This document shows positions 16,715 through 25,762 of a DNA stretch of 64,000 nucleotides, piece by piece (position 1 is the first letter of the stretch; each line of letters opens with the position of its first letter). The stretch comes from Phycisphaerae bacterium (GTDB taxonomy: Bacteria > Chloroflexota > Anaerolineae > 4572-78 > J111). The DNA is taken from positions 1 to 64,000 of the forward strand of contig JANQQF010000182.1 of the NCBI GenBank assembly GCA_028285035.1. Direction: 5' to 3'. Both the position numbers and the translations under genes were made by a program. Below the pieces are notes generated by a model that made no database searches, was not told the DNA's origin, and saw nothing but the letters and a program-made list of their open reading frames with translations.

Positions 16715-19597
16715 TTAAGGCAACGCTTCTACAGAGTCAACATTTGGACTATCTCCATCTAGAGGGGCATAAATACGAATATAAGGATAGACATTAGCCG
16801 GAGCTTGAGCATCGACATCAATCGTAATTCCTGTCGCCAGAGTCGGCGCAAGTGGTGAGGCATATAAATCAGAAAAAGGAATAACCTGATTATCAACTTC
16901 GACTGGACCATAGCCAGCCAAACCAATGTTAGTATTACTATCCAAAACCCCATCCCCCCAATAAAAGACTGTGTACCAAGGCCCACTTAACGTTGTACCG
17001 ACTTGAACAACCACTTGGTCAAGATAAATATTACCAGGTAGAGGTGGTGCATTACCCTCAATTTCATAGTAGGCCAAATCAAAGTTTGCGTTACCACTGG
17101 TACTAATTGGCGTCGTCAATGTTATGACTAACGTCGTACCACAGTCTAATTCTGAAAAGATCGTATTGGGGGCTCCTTCATTTGGTTCACCGGGAAGAAC
17201 TCCAATCCCAGTACAAGGTGAGGCTGTTGTATCATCGTCAACAATCGTAATTGCTGAATTTGAGGTACCAAGTGTGGCATTGACAGGATTAGACAACTGT
17301 AGATTCACAGTTTCAGTGGTCTCTGCCGCAGTATCGTTGATCACAACAACATCAAAGTTATTGCTGAGTTGGTTCGCTGGGATAGTGAGAGTGCCACCAA
17401 AATTGTTATAATCGCTACCACTCGTAGCCGTTCCTCCACCTGGGTCTGAATAGTCTATCATTATTGGTTGAGCTGAAAGAGCACTCAGCTCAACCCCGAT
17501 TGATACATTAACAAAACCGCTCCCACCATCATCACTTTCACTTATACTCGAATTTGTTGTTACAAAATTGACAGTAGGTAATGGATCATCGTCGTTAATT
17601 GTATAGGTGGCAGGATTAGTGGTGCCCAGTATAGCATTGTTTGGATTACTTAACGTCAAGGCAATAGTTTCGCTACCCTCATTCGTAACATTGTCATTGA
17701 GAATGGATAAGGTAAACGTGACAACTGTTTGGCTTGGTGGGAAGGTTAAGGTGCCTGTGGTCGTTGAATAGTCCTGTCCCGCTGTCGCCAATAGGTCACT
17801 TGTTGTGTAATCAACAGTGACAGGGAAGAGCGAAGGGGCATCCAAAGTTACCGTAATTAGAGCTGTTCCAGCATCTTCATTACCCGCGAAGGTTGATTGC
17901 AAAAATTGTACAAACGGTTGATTCTCTTCAATGATGCGTAATTGAGCAGGATTATTTGTACCTACGGTAGCATTTGTCGGGTTACTTAATGCGAGTTCAA
18001 GGTCTTCATTTGGTTCAATTAATACATCATCTGTGATAATCACAGTAAATGTTTGTACAACTTGGCCTGGTGGAAAGGTTAAAGAGCCGGTGGCTGCCAA
18101 ATAATCACTGCCGGCTAGAGCAGTGATATTTCCACTTGTGTAATTGACTGTTACGGTCAAGCTACTAGCACTACTTAGGGTAGTGGTAATTAAAGCAGGA
18201 CTATTATTTTCTAGAATAGAATAGGTCAATCGATCAAATTCTACCTGTGGTGTAGCTTCATTATCAATAATTGTTAACACTGCACTTGCTGGCGTGCCCA
18301 ACGTAGCATTACTTACTGGTGCAACAAGACTTACATCAACAATTTCATCTAATTCGGCAACTAGATCATCCGTAATCGGTATCGTAAAGGTTTGTAAAGC
18401 ATTACCTGGTGGAAACGTTAAGGTACCAAAAACATCTGAATAGTCTGCACTGGCACTTGCTGAGTTTTCACTTGATTGGAAATTCGCAGTTACCGTAAAT
18501 ACAGATAAATTACTCAATGTTGCGGTAATTAAAGCAGGACCGGCATTCTCACCAACATTATAAGTGGTACTCAAAAATTGTACTGTTGGTTGAAAGTCAT
18601 CGTCTACAATAGCCAATGTAGCATTATCTAAACCCAGGGTTGCGTTTACTGGATTAGATAACGCTAATGATAGAAATTCGGAACCCTCAAAGATTGTATC
18701 GAAATTAACAGGAATTGTAATAGTTTGAGTCAGTTGACCAGGCACAAAAATTAGGGTGGATAATGTACTCGTAAAATCATCAGGGCTAATGGCTGTCCCA
18801 TCAGTTGTCTCTAAATCAGCTGAAACAGTGTTAGCTGACGCAACACTTAAAATAGCAGTAATTGTAGCTAACCCATCACTTTCCCCAGCAGTATAAGATG
18901 AGGCAGAAAAATTGATGGTGGGGATCACGGGTTCAGGCGTATCAGTTGGATCAGGTTCGACTGTTGGCGAGTCCGCAGTTGGGACCGCAGTTGGCGGAGT
19001 CGTTGGGACAACTGTCGATGGCAACGTTGGTGCAACCGTAGGGGGCACGGCTGTTGGAGCAATTTCAGTTGCTGGTGGAGGAACTGTTGGTTGTAGCGTC
19101 GCAGGTACAGATGTGGCGGGCACAGATGTTTCGGTTGCATCAGACGAAATGGGTGTAGGTGTAAACGTCGGTGTCAAGGTTGGTACAAAAGTAGGCGTTG
19201 GTGTTAATGTAGGAAGTGCGACAACAACAGTTGGAGCTGGCGTTGGCGTAGGTATGGCTGGTAACGGTAAAGGTACCAACCCGCCTTCTACCAAGGCTTC
19301 AGATGGATCAGGTTCGGCTAAATCAATCTCATCTTGTTCTGCTTCAGCTCTAATTTTATCGGCGTCAAGTATTGGGAAAAATGTCAGTGGATAAGGGGCA
19401 TCAGGCAGATAACTGGCACTTCGCTCGGATAACATCCTTGCCTCAACCTCATTTCGATCAATTGCCCATAAAGCCCCTTGAGATGAGCAAAAAACACAGA
19501 GAAAGCTTAAAAGTAAAAAAAATAAGGCAAGTGGGAGCTTCCTTAGTTCGTCATTTCTATTTGGGTGCTTATCAGTTGGGTGTACAGATTGAGACAT
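16715..19597 (-). CDS. Calx-beta surface protein (long paralogue)
   Basis: 960 aa with the same plan as the downstream gene: membrane helix with LLLSFLCVFCSSQ, a Thr/Pro linker (about 105-225), then five to six Calx-beta domains (about 230-790), recognisable by repeated DYTTSDLLATAGQDYSTTTG-type strands and AxLTIxDDD ends. The same C-terminal domain closes the protein (GPWYTVFYWGD, NTNIGLAGYGP). The extra domains suggest tandem domain gain after gene duplication. The start has no clear Shine-Dalgarno; a possible -10 (CATAAT) lies 8 bases upstream, so transcription may begin close to the ATG. It is first of the two-gene unit. Confidence 0.75.
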   Translation of the reverse strand: MSQSVHPTDKHPNRNDELRKLPLALFFLLLSFLCVFCSSQGALWAIDRNEVEARMLSERSASYLPDAPYPLTFFPILDADKIRAEAEQDEIDLAEPDPSEALVEGGLVPLPLPAIPTPTPAPTVVVALPTLTPTPTFVPTLTPTFTPTPISSDATETSVPATSVPATLQPTVPPPATEIAPTAVPPTVAPTLPSTVVPTTPPTAVPTADSPTVEPDPTDTPEPVIPTINFSASSYTAGESDGLATITAILSVASANTVSADLETTDGTAISPDDFTSTLSTLIFVPGQLTQTITIPVNFDTIFEGSEFLSLALSNPVNATLGLDNATLAIVDDDFQPTVQFLSTTYNVGENAGPALITATLSNLSVFTVTANFQSSENSASASADYSDVFGTLTFPPGNALQTFTIPITDDLVAELDEIVDVSLVAPVSNATLGTPASAVLTIIDNEATPQVEFDRLTYSILENNSPALITTTLSSASSLTVTVNYTSGNITALAGSDYLAATGSLTFPPGQVVQTFTVIITDDVLIEPNEDLELALSNPTNATVGTNNPAQLRIIEENQPFVQFLQSTFAGNEDAGTALITVTLDAPSLFPVTVDYTTSDLLATAGQDYSTTTGTLTFPPSQTVVTFTLSILNDNVTNEGSETIALTLSNPNNAILGTTNPATYTINDDDPLPTVNFVTTNSSISESDDGGSGFVNVSIGVELSALSAQPIMIDYSDPGGGTATSGSDYNNFGGTLTIPANQLSNNFDVVVINDTAAETTETVNLQLSNPVNATLGTSNSAITIVDDDTTASPCTGIGVLPGEPNEGAPNTIFSELDCGTTLVITLTTPISTSGNANFDLAYYEIEGNAPPLPGNIYLDQVVVQVGTTLSGPWYTVFYWGDGVLDSNTNIGLAGYGPVEVDNQVIPFSDLYASPLAPTLATGITIDVDAQAPANVYPYIRIYAPLDGDSPNVDSVEALP

Positions 19598-19732
19598 GGT
19601 GTGGCATTATGATGTTTATTTAGCTAGGGAAAGAACAATGTATCTTATGTGACAATTATCTGTATAAATCTTAATTAGGATTGGTTGATACTAATAAGAC
19701 CATCAACTTATCCAAAAGATACGGTCACACTA

Positions 19733-22030
19733 TTACAATTCTGATTGCTCAATTTGAGATGGTTCAAAATAATCGACAGGATCTTCTTCTTCAACTTCAT
19801 CAAAGGGGTCATCGATTGTAGGAACGGTAAAATAAAATACACTACCTTGATGAAGATCACTCTCAACACCCATCTGTCCGCCATGGGCTTCAATAATGGC
19901 TTTGCTCATGTACAAGCCCAAGCCTGCCCCACTAACTTCGTGGATTTCTTCACCGTGATCCTCATGAACTGCACGATAAAAGCGCGTAAACAGAAATTTT
20001 TGATCTTCTTTAGCAATACCAACCCCAGTGTCTGTTACCATAATCTTCACTGAGGTTTCATCTTGACTCATCGCTAAGGTCACCTGGCCCTCTGGCATGG
20101 TGTAATCATTGGCATTTTTGAGTAAATGGTAAACAACACGAGTTAAACGTCCCCAATCGCCTTCAACCCAAATCGGTTCAGACGGAAGCTGAGTCTCAAA
20201 GGCCAGTTCTTTCATATCCATCTTATCAGCCCAATTACTCGCTTCTTTAGCAACTAAATCTGTAAAGTCAAGGGGTTCTCGATCAATACCAAGGGTTTGC
20301 GCATCAATCTGAGATAAGTCAAGAACACCCTGAATTAAGTTCAAAAGATCCCCAACGTTTTGATCAATATACTCTATAAAACCAACCTGACGTTCATTAA
20401 GTTGAGCTTGGGCTGTCATTCGCAACAAGTCATTATAGCCCTTAATCGCGGTCAGAGGCGTACGCAACTCATGCGACATACTCGTAATAAAATCATCCTT
20501 CAACCGCTCAGACTCAACCTCGCGCGAAATATCACGTAACACGACCACTAAGCCAAGTTGTTCATCATCAGAGCCTAATACAGGGGCCGAAATTGCACTG
20601 ACAACACGACGCCCTACTTCAAACCTTTGGGCCTGATGAAACTGTAATCCAGTTAATTCATTAAGCAGCGGAATATCAAGATCATTTACATTAATTTGTA
20701 ATTCTTTGTCCATGAGATGTTGCTGAAGTTGCTGCAAATCGCCCCCAACGGCCTCTAAGATTTGTCGGGCCGCTGGATTCATTCGAATAATATTTCCAGC
20801 CATGTCCTGTACCATCACACCATCAGCAATACTACTCAAAATCGCATTAAGTTTACTGGCCTCTTCCTCCAATTCGTTTGTCTTTTTCTGGAGTTCAGAG
20901 GTCATATTATCAAAAGTCGCCGCCAGGATGCCAATTTCATCCTCTAGTTGCAAACCAGTTCGTTTACTCAAATCCCCTTTTGCGATTAATTGTGATGTAT
21001 TAACAAGCTGTAAAATGGGCTGAATGATCCGATTTGAGATCATATAGCCGACCCCAAATACGGCAACAACACCCAGCGAGAACAATAAAATGAGTGTATT
21101 ACGATTATCAGTATCACTACTCGTAATAAAATTGGTAGGGAGTGCTACCGAATATACCCCATGAATAGTGCCACGCAATACAAAAGGGGCGTAGGCCATT
21201 CGATAATTATCCTCTTGAACCGTAATTTCATCCAATAGGGTAACATCTTCGTTAGTTAATACCTCTTGATATCGTGCCGGGGAAAATACAGAAAAAACAT
21301 TGTCATATTGCTCGTCTTCACCAATGACAAAAGTTGTATCAATGACCTGGCTACGATTATCAAAGAGGGTGATGTCTGCTAAGGCTAAACTTCGTAGAGC
21401 ACCTAGCTCACGAGTTAAATAAGTTCCCACCAAAACTGCCCCGACAACTCCATCATCAGTACGAACAGGCCCCACAGTATAAATAATGAGTTCATTTGTA
21501 GTAGAGTCCTGTCCCAATTGAATCTCTTTTGATCCATCGGGGTTCGCCAGAACTCTTGACACGGCAGGCCAATTAATATAACTGACACCACTCTCTAGCG
21601 TGGTTTCAACGACTGCATTAGGGTCAGGGGAGCTTCTTTGTAAACGCAGTAACTCGTTACCCTGAGTATCAACGACTATAATGCTATCGACATCCTTCTC
21701 ATTGGCCATAAACGGTGATACAAGCTGATTTAGTTGACTTACATCACGACTGACGATTGTATCTGGAACATCCTCCGTATTCGCCACAAATCTTTCAATT
21801 TCCAGCCGAAGTTCCTCACGATTAACAACTTCTTCGCTTACCACACGTCCAGCATTGATAAGCTGGTTTTTAAGTCGATCCTCTAAGCTCACAACAACCA
21901 AACGCGTAACAACAAATACGCCAAAGGCGGCAAATAATAAAGTTAAAACAGCATAAGGCGTAATAATCCGATTTCGGATACTAGAGGAAAAATATTTTCT
22001 TATTGCAGTCAGCCATCGGACTGGATTCAT
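19733..22030 (-). CDS. dCache-HAMP-PAS sensor histidine kinase
   Basis: 765 aa. TM helix at about 24-46, a large extracellular sensor (47-305) of the double-Cache type, a second TM (about 311-331), HAMP (332-385), PAS (about 392-500), HisKA with an intact H-box SMSHELRTP (His520), and HATPase_c with DTGVGIA and GAGLGLYMSK. It would sense a small extracellular ligand and phosphorylate a response regulator. No regulator gene is adjacent; a lone receiver protein at 57.5 kb is one possible but unproven partner. No strong Shine-Dalgarno precedes the ATG. Confidence 0.88.
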   Translation of the reverse strand: MNPVRWLTAIRKYFSSSIRNRIITPYAVLTLLFAAFGVFVVTRLVVVSLEDRLKNQLINAGRVVSEEVVNREELRLEIERFVANTEDVPDTIVSRDVSQLNQLVSPFMANEKDVDSIIVVDTQGNELLRLQRSSPDPNAVVETTLESGVSYINWPAVSRVLANPDGSKEIQLGQDSTTNELIIYTVGPVRTDDGVVGAVLVGTYLTRELGALRSLALADITLFDNRSQVIDTTFVIGEDEQYDNVFSVFSPARYQEVLTNEDVTLLDEITVQEDNYRMAYAPFVLRGTIHGVYSVALPTNFITSSDTDNRNTLILLFSLGVVAVFGVGYMISNRIIQPILQLVNTSQLIAKGDLSKRTGLQLEDEIGILAATFDNMTSELQKKTNELEEEASKLNAILSSIADGVMVQDMAGNIIRMNPAARQILEAVGGDLQQLQQHLMDKELQINVNDLDIPLLNELTGLQFHQAQRFEVGRRVVSAISAPVLGSDDEQLGLVVVLRDISREVESERLKDDFITSMSHELRTPLTAIKGYNDLLRMTAQAQLNERQVGFIEYIDQNVGDLLNLIQGVLDLSQIDAQTLGIDREPLDFTDLVAKEASNWADKMDMKELAFETQLPSEPIWVEGDWGRLTRVVYHLLKNANDYTMPEGQVTLAMSQDETSVKIMVTDTGVGIAKEDQKFLFTRFYRAVHEDHGEEIHEVSGAGLGLYMSKAIIEAHGGQMGVESDLHQGSVFYFTVPTIDDPFDEVEEEDPVDYFEPSQIEQSEL

Positions 22031-22265
22031 AATGTTTCAAATAATTTTAAAGATAATGAGTTATTTAAGGGCTGTCTATAAAAGTAAATTCTTGATTTCT
22101 ATTCGTTAAATCTTACCAGTTTACCAACAAAAGATAAAGAAAACTGCTTACAAAACAGGCAAATCTATTAACATTTTTCGGTTTGGAATAGCGCGAACGA
22201 GGTTTATATTGAATAGTTTTATATGTTGTGTGGAGCCTGTCAATTTGTTCAGATTGTTGGCAGTA

Positions 22266-22295
22266 TTTACACTTTCTCAGCATTGAGCTTATACT
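22266..22295 (+). promoter_or_regulatory. Promoter of mnmE
   Basis: TTTACA (22266-22271), 18-bp spacer, TATACT (22290-22295), about 72 bases before the mnmE ATG. The 22031-22366 gap must also hold the leftward promoter of the histidine kinase; on that strand a TTGACA is readable near 22241-22246, but no well-spaced -10. Nothing else is seen in the gap. Confidence 0.5.
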
Positions 22296-22366
22296 ATAAC
22301 CTTGTGATCAAAAAAGCTGATTTAGGCTATCATTAAATAAAATTTTGACATAACATTGGAAAATTT

Positions 22367-23743
22367 ATGTACAGTGTAGATGATACCATAGCCGCTATTG
22401 CCACGTCAATAGGCCAAAACGGTATAGGCATTATCAAAATTAGTGGCCCTGAAGCCCACCCTATTGCAAGCCAAATATTCCATTTTGCAAAACAAAAAAT
22501 ATCATTTCAGCCCCATCGTCTCCATTATGGTCATATCATTGATCCAAACTCGCAAACGCTGATTGATGAGGTCATGGCTGTCTATATGCCAGCCCCTAAT
22601 AGTTATACGCGCCAGGATGTAATTGAAATTCATGCCCACGGGGGAACTGTTCCATTACAGCGAATTTTACAGCTTATTCTCAAACTGGGGGCTCGCCCTG
22701 CAGAAGCAGGCGAGATGACATTACGGGCATTTTTAAATGGACGCTTAGATTTGGCTCAAGCTGAGGCAATCCTAGATATTATTGAAGCAAAAACGGAGGC
22801 AGGGCTACGAATAGCCACCGAACAACTTGACGGAAAATTATCTAGCCAGGTCCAAAATGTACGTGTCGCTCTTCTCGACATTTTAGCCTTTTTAGAGGCC
22901 AGTATCGATTTTGTAGAAGATGAGATCCCATATCAAGATATAATTTCTCCGCTTAACGGTATTATCGTACAGCTCAAAAAAACATTAAAAACTGCCAATC
23001 AAGGGTTAATTTATCGACAAGGCATCCACGCTGCAATCGTTGGTCGACCCAATGTTGGCAAAAGTAGCTTACTTAACGCATTAATTCGAGGAGATCGAGC
23101 GATTGTCACAGATATTCCAGGTACTACCCGAGATACATTGGAGGAAACGGTCAATATCAATGGAATTCCTCTCGTTTTGGTGGATACAGCAGGCATCCGT
23201 TCAGAGACAGCCGATGAGGTTGAGCGCATTGGCGTAGAGCGCAGCCAAGCCGCTATTGAGCGAGCCGATATAACCCTGATGGTTATTGACAGCGATCGTC
23301 CCCTGGAAGAGGGAGATTGGAGGATTGCCCAATTAGTAAAAGGGAAGCCATGTCTACTTATCATCAATAAAATTGATCTTATTGACGAACAGAAGCCAGC
23401 ATTACCCTCTGATTTTCTACCTAAAGTTCCTCAGGTTCACATTTCCGCGAAGACCCAAGCTGGTCTTGATGTGTTAGAAACAGCCATTTTTGAATTGGTT
23501 ATGGGGGGAGAGGTGACTTTGTCCGATGATCCACTTGTTAGTAATCCGCGCCATAAAGCGCTGTTGGAACAGGCTCTGGCATTTACAGAAAGTGCAATCA
23601 CAGCCCAGCAACAGGGATTAACCCCTGATTTAGTCTCAATTGACGTGAAAGGGGCAGTGGAAGCCCTGGGGAAAATTACCGGAGAAACCGTGACAGAGGA
23701 CTTACTCGATACGATTTTTAGCAAGTTTTGTATCGGGAAGTAA
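22367..23743 (+). CDS. mnmE: tRNA modification GTPase MnmE
   Basis: 458 aa. With MnmG it forms the cmnm5/nm5 modification on uridine 34 of tRNAs. The N-terminal tetrahydrofolate-binding domain (1-120) starts DDTIAAIATSIGQNGIGIIKISGP. A helical region surrounds a G domain with GRPNVGKSS (G1), DIPGTTRDT (G2), DTAGIR (G3) and NKID (G4). The conserved C-terminal CIGK supplies the folate-site Cys. The gene is complete. It is convergent with ruvA, 2 bp between stops, and no terminator hairpin fits there. mnmG is not nearby. Confidence 0.96.
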   Translation: MYSVDDTIAAIATSIGQNGIGIIKISGPEAHPIASQIFHFAKQKISFQPHRLHYGHIIDPNSQTLIDEVMAVYMPAPNSYTRQDVIEIHAHGGTVPLQRILQLILKLGARPAEAGEMTLRAFLNGRLDLAQAEAILDIIEAKTEAGLRIATEQLDGKLSSQVQNVRVALLDILAFLEASIDFVEDEIPYQDIISPLNGIIVQLKKTLKTANQGLIYRQGIHAAIVGRPNVGKSSLLNALIRGDRAIVTDIPGTTRDTLEETVNINGIPLVLVDTAGIRSETADEVERIGVERSQAAIERADITLMVIDSDRPLEEGDWRIAQLVKGKPCLLIINKIDLIDEQKPALPSDFLPKVPQVHISAKTQAGLDVLETAIFELVMGGEVTLSDDPLVSNPRHKALLEQALAFTESAITAQQQGLTPDLVSIDVKGAVEALGKITGETVTEDLLDTIFSKFCIGK

Positions 23744-23745
23744 CT

Positions 23746-24330
23746 CTAGAATTTAGCGAGATTACTCAAGGCAAGACGCACTTTTTCTTCAACGGACTCA
23801 CTTTGGGCTGATTTGGGAAGCTGTTGTAATGCAGTTTGGGCCTCAACGACACTGTAGCCAAGGGTGGTCAAAGCAGCAATGACTTCGCTGTCAGTATCGG
23901 AAATGGGTGTACCAGTAACAAAGACATCATCCAGACCAACTTTGTCTTTAAGTTGAAAGACAATTTGTTTAGCTTTTTTAGGCCCAATACCTGGTACTCT
24001 GGCCAGTAAAGCAGCCTCTTCGCGTGCGACAGCTTGGCGCAAAGTTTCAATGGGTAAATGAGAGAGGATGGCCAAGGCAACCTTGGGCCCAATCCCTTGC
24101 ACTTTTAGTAAAGATCGGAATAGTTCGAGTTCTTCTTTGTCGGTAAATCCAAATAGTGTTAGCTCTTGCTCACGTACGTGCAAATGCGTAAAGATTTGCG
24201 TTGACATCCCTACAGTCAAGGCGTCTAGAAGCGTTGTCGGGGCAAAAAGGACATACCCTACCCCACCTACTTCAATCATGCAGCCATCTTCGGTTTTATC
24301 GATAATTTCACCCCGTAACGAGCCAATCAT
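23746..24330 (-). CDS. ruvA: Holliday junction helicase subunit RuvA
   Basis: 194 aa. Binds four-way junctions and loads RuvB for branch migration. The N-terminal OB fold (IGSLRGEI ... VGYVLFAP), the two helix-hairpin-helix motifs (LLKVQGIGPKVALAIL and LARVPGIGPKKAKQIV) and the C-terminal RuvB-contact domain (about 145-194) are all present. It overlaps ruvC by 4 bp. ruvB is not in the window. Confidence 0.95.
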   Translation of the reverse strand: MIGSLRGEIIDKTEDGCMIEVGGVGYVLFAPTTLLDALTVGMSTQIFTHLHVREQELTLFGFTDKEELELFRSLLKVQGIGPKVALAILSHLPIETLRQAVAREEAALLARVPGIGPKKAKQIVFQLKDKVGLDDVFVTGTPISDTDSEVIAALTTLGYSVVEAQTALQQLPKSAQSESVEEKVRLALSNLAKF

Positions 24331-24818
24331 GAGGCCCCCAACAACCGAAGACGTGCGGAGTGTAAATGGCAGATAGCAATCGCTAACGCATCAGCGGCGT
24401 CATCTGGACGGGGAATATCCTCCAAGCGAAGTAATAGTTTCACCATTTGTTGCATTTGACGTTTATCTGCCCCACCGTGCCCTGTAATGGCCTGCTTAAC
24501 CTCAAGTGGTTTATATTCGGCAATGGGTAACTCAGCATTAGCCAAAGCTAACATCGCGACACCACGACCGTGCCCTACCGCTAAAGCTGTTTTTGCATTC
24601 TTACTAAAAAACAATTCTTCAATTGCGGAGCTCTCTGGCTGCCAAGCAGTAATAACTTCTCCAAGTTTTTGATAAATTTGCTGTAGTCTTTGAGGAAGTG
24701 GCATTCCAGCAGGAGTAGTCACTACACCATGGGCAATCATTGATATATCCTGACCGTCACCATCAACAACACCCCAGCCGGTAATTGCAGTACCTGGATC
24801 TATACCAATAACGCGCAT
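24327..24818 (-). CDS. ruvC: Holliday junction resolvase RuvC
   Basis: 163 aa. RNase-H-fold endonuclease that cuts Holliday junctions. The acidic catalytic residues sit in GIDPGTAITGWG (first Asp), AIEELFFSKN (Glu) and DDAADALAIAICH (last Asp pair). The basic loop HGGADKRQMQQMV is typical. It is the middle gene of yebC-ruvC-ruvA, 2 bp after yebC. Confidence 0.95.
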   Translation of the reverse strand: MRVIGIDPGTAITGWGVVDGDGQDISMIAHGVVTTPAGMPLPQRLQQIYQKLGEVITAWQPESSAIEELFFSKNAKTALAVGHGRGVAMLALANAELPIAEYKPLEVKQAITGHGGADKRQMQQMVKLLLRLEDIPRPDDAADALAIAICHLHSARLRLLGAS

Positions 24819-24820
24819 TT

Positions 24821-25573
24821 TTAGGCTACATCCATTGTGGCTAAAATCTCATCACTAATATTCAGGCCTGAAAAAACTTGTTGCACATCATCTAGTTCTT
24901 CAAGGGTATCAATAATCCCCATGACTTGGAGCGTCTCTTTTTCTCCTAAATCAATTGCATTTTTCGGGAACTGCGCCAACTGCACCTCGCCTACTTTAAG
25001 CCCTTGATCACTCAGATTACTACTGACTGCATGAAGCTCATCAGACGAAGTATAAATCTCAATGACATCATCACTGATTTCGACATCATCAGCCCCTGCA
25101 TCTACAGCTGTCATAAACAATTCATCCGCATCCATATCATCACTACGCTCAAGGGTGATATATCCTTTAGTATCAAACATCCAACTCACGGCCCCCGCCT
25201 CAGCCATATTACCACCATGACGATTGAAGGTCTTGCGTACATCCGCCAGTGTACGATTTCGATTATCAGTTAAGCATTGAATCAGGATGGGTATGCCGTG
25301 TGGACCATAGGCTTCATATGTAATTTCTTCAAGATCACCACCCGCTAATTCACCCGTTCCCTTTTTGATGGCCCGCTCTATATTATCTTTTGGCATATTA
25401 GCCGCCCGTGCCTTGTCCACAGCAGAGCGTAGCGCTGGATTTGCGGCAGGATCCCCACCACTCTTGGCCGCAACCATAATGTCTCTAGCTAAGCGAGTAA
25501 AAATCTTGCCTCTCTTTGCGTCTTCCGCACCTTTACGTCGTTTAATTGTGCTCCATTTATTGTGACCTGCCAT
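24821..25573 (-). CDS. yebC: YebC/PmpR-family regulatory protein
   Basis: 250 aa, complete. Starts MAGHNKWSTIKRRKGAEDAKRGK, the family hallmark, with AVDKARAANMPKDNIERAI and YEAYGPHGI further on. Members act as DNA-binding regulators, and more recent work on the family ties them to ribosome function at proline stretches. A role for the second activity would suit a genome that makes many Pro-rich linkers; that link is inference. It heads the operon with ruvC and ruvA, a common arrangement. Confidence 0.93.
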   Translation of the reverse strand: MAGHNKWSTIKRRKGAEDAKRGKIFTRLARDIMVAAKSGGDPAANPALRSAVDKARAANMPKDNIERAIKKGTGELAGGDLEEITYEAYGPHGIPILIQCLTDNRNRTLADVRKTFNRHGGNMAEAGAVSWMFDTKGYITLERSDDMDADELFMTAVDAGADDVEISDDVIEIYTSSDELHAVSSNLSDQGLKVGEVQLAQFPKNAIDLGEKETLQVMGIIDTLEELDDVQQVFSGLNISDEILATMDVA

Positions 25574-25653
25574 ATCTCACCTCATTCGCATAATTTTGGA
25601 TGTAAGGATAAATGAGTTACAATTTATCAGATGTTGTCTAGATTAATGGAGAT

Positions 25654-25662
25654 ATTATATCA
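25654..25662 (-). promoter_or_regulatory. Extended -10 promoter of yebC-ruvCA
   Basis: On the minus strand TGA-TATAAT (-10 at 25654-25659, TGN at 25660-25662), about 80 bases before yebC. The -35 region is weak. It is back to back with the kinase promoter. Confidence 0.5.
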
Positions 25663-25694
25663 TTAAGCCAAAAATCTTGCCAGCATTTTATGTA

Positions 25695-25723
25695 TTGAGT
25701 TTCTAGTATGAACGTGTTATACT
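25695..25723 (+). promoter_or_regulatory. Promoter of the FHA kinase gene
   Basis: TTGAGT (25695-25700), 17-bp spacer that ends in an extended TGT, then TATACT (25718-25723). The ATG is 40 bases further on. Confidence 0.7.
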
Positions 25724-25762
25724 AGAGGGGTATATTTTTTCCAAAATGGATTTTTCTTAACT

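Noticed and set aside
22345..22350. TTGACA just before mnmE as its -35 box
   Set aside because: It lies only 17 bases from the ATG, leaving no room for a -10 and leader; the TTTACA/TATACT pair upstream fits better.
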